DNA of 5,949 bases from NCBI GenBank assembly GCA_003158355.1, contig PMIV01000104.1, positions 1-5,949 of the forward strand, read 5' to 3'. Shown piece after piece: positions 5,937 to 5,949 of this stretch; the stretch's first letter is position 1; each line of letters begins with the position of its first letter. The notes beneath the pieces are model-generated. The model saw only the letters and a program-made list of their open reading frames with translations. It ran no database searches and was not told where the DNA came from. The stretch is from Anaerolineaceae bacterium (GTDB taxonomy: Bacteria; Chloroflexota; Anaerolineae; Anaerolineales; Anaerolineaceae). Made by a program: the position numbers and the translations under genes.

Positions 5937-5949
5937 TCTTTCAGTATCT

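Overview
All genes in this window lie on the minus strand and read from high to low coordinates: tRNA-Ala(CGC), tRNA-Ala(GGC), a leucine-type T-box leader, leuS, a creatininase-family gene, an intrinsic terminator, cydD and the beginning of cydC. The moderate base composition, the T-box, the leucyl-tRNA synthetase sequence and the style of the creatininase-like protein (a GSTEQHG...TD motif) suggest a Chloroflexota bacterium, perhaps of class Anaerolineae. That placement is an impression from protein sequence, not a search result.

Region 5726-5949 is intergenic. It holds a very good sigma-70-type promoter (TTGACA, 17 bp, TAGAAT) that fires into the tRNA genes. Further upstream are a perfect 12-bp inverted repeat and a two-copy 18/19-bp tandem repeat of unknown purpose. 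Region 5525-5707 holds two alanine tRNAs with different anticodons, both with the G3.U70 pair. Only eight bases after the last tRNA begins a T-box riboswitch (5272-5516). Its specifier loop shows CUC (Leu), its antiterminator bulge shows UGGU, and it ends in a terminator directly before leuS. No separate promoter fits between the tRNA and the T-box, so tRNA-Ala x2, T-box and leuS look like one transcription unit. In such a unit alanine tRNA output would be constitutive, while leuS, and probably the creatininase-family gene after it, would depend on the charging of tRNA-Leu.

The creatininase-family gene (2042-2725) follows leuS after a short gap containing a near-perfect hairpin, and it ends at a terminator. 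The U-tract of that terminator runs directly into a promoter (TTGACG, 17 bp, CAAAAT) placed so that transcription would start at or next to the cydD ATG, which predicts a leaderless mRNA. cydD and cydC overlap by 4 bp (ATGA) and encode the two halves of the heterodimeric CydDC ABC exporter needed for assembly of cytochrome bd oxidase. cydC is cut by the window edge.

The protein families are well known. The most interesting content is the regulatory layout: the tRNA/T-box fusion transcript, the predicted leaderless cydD, and several unexplained palindromes and repeats.
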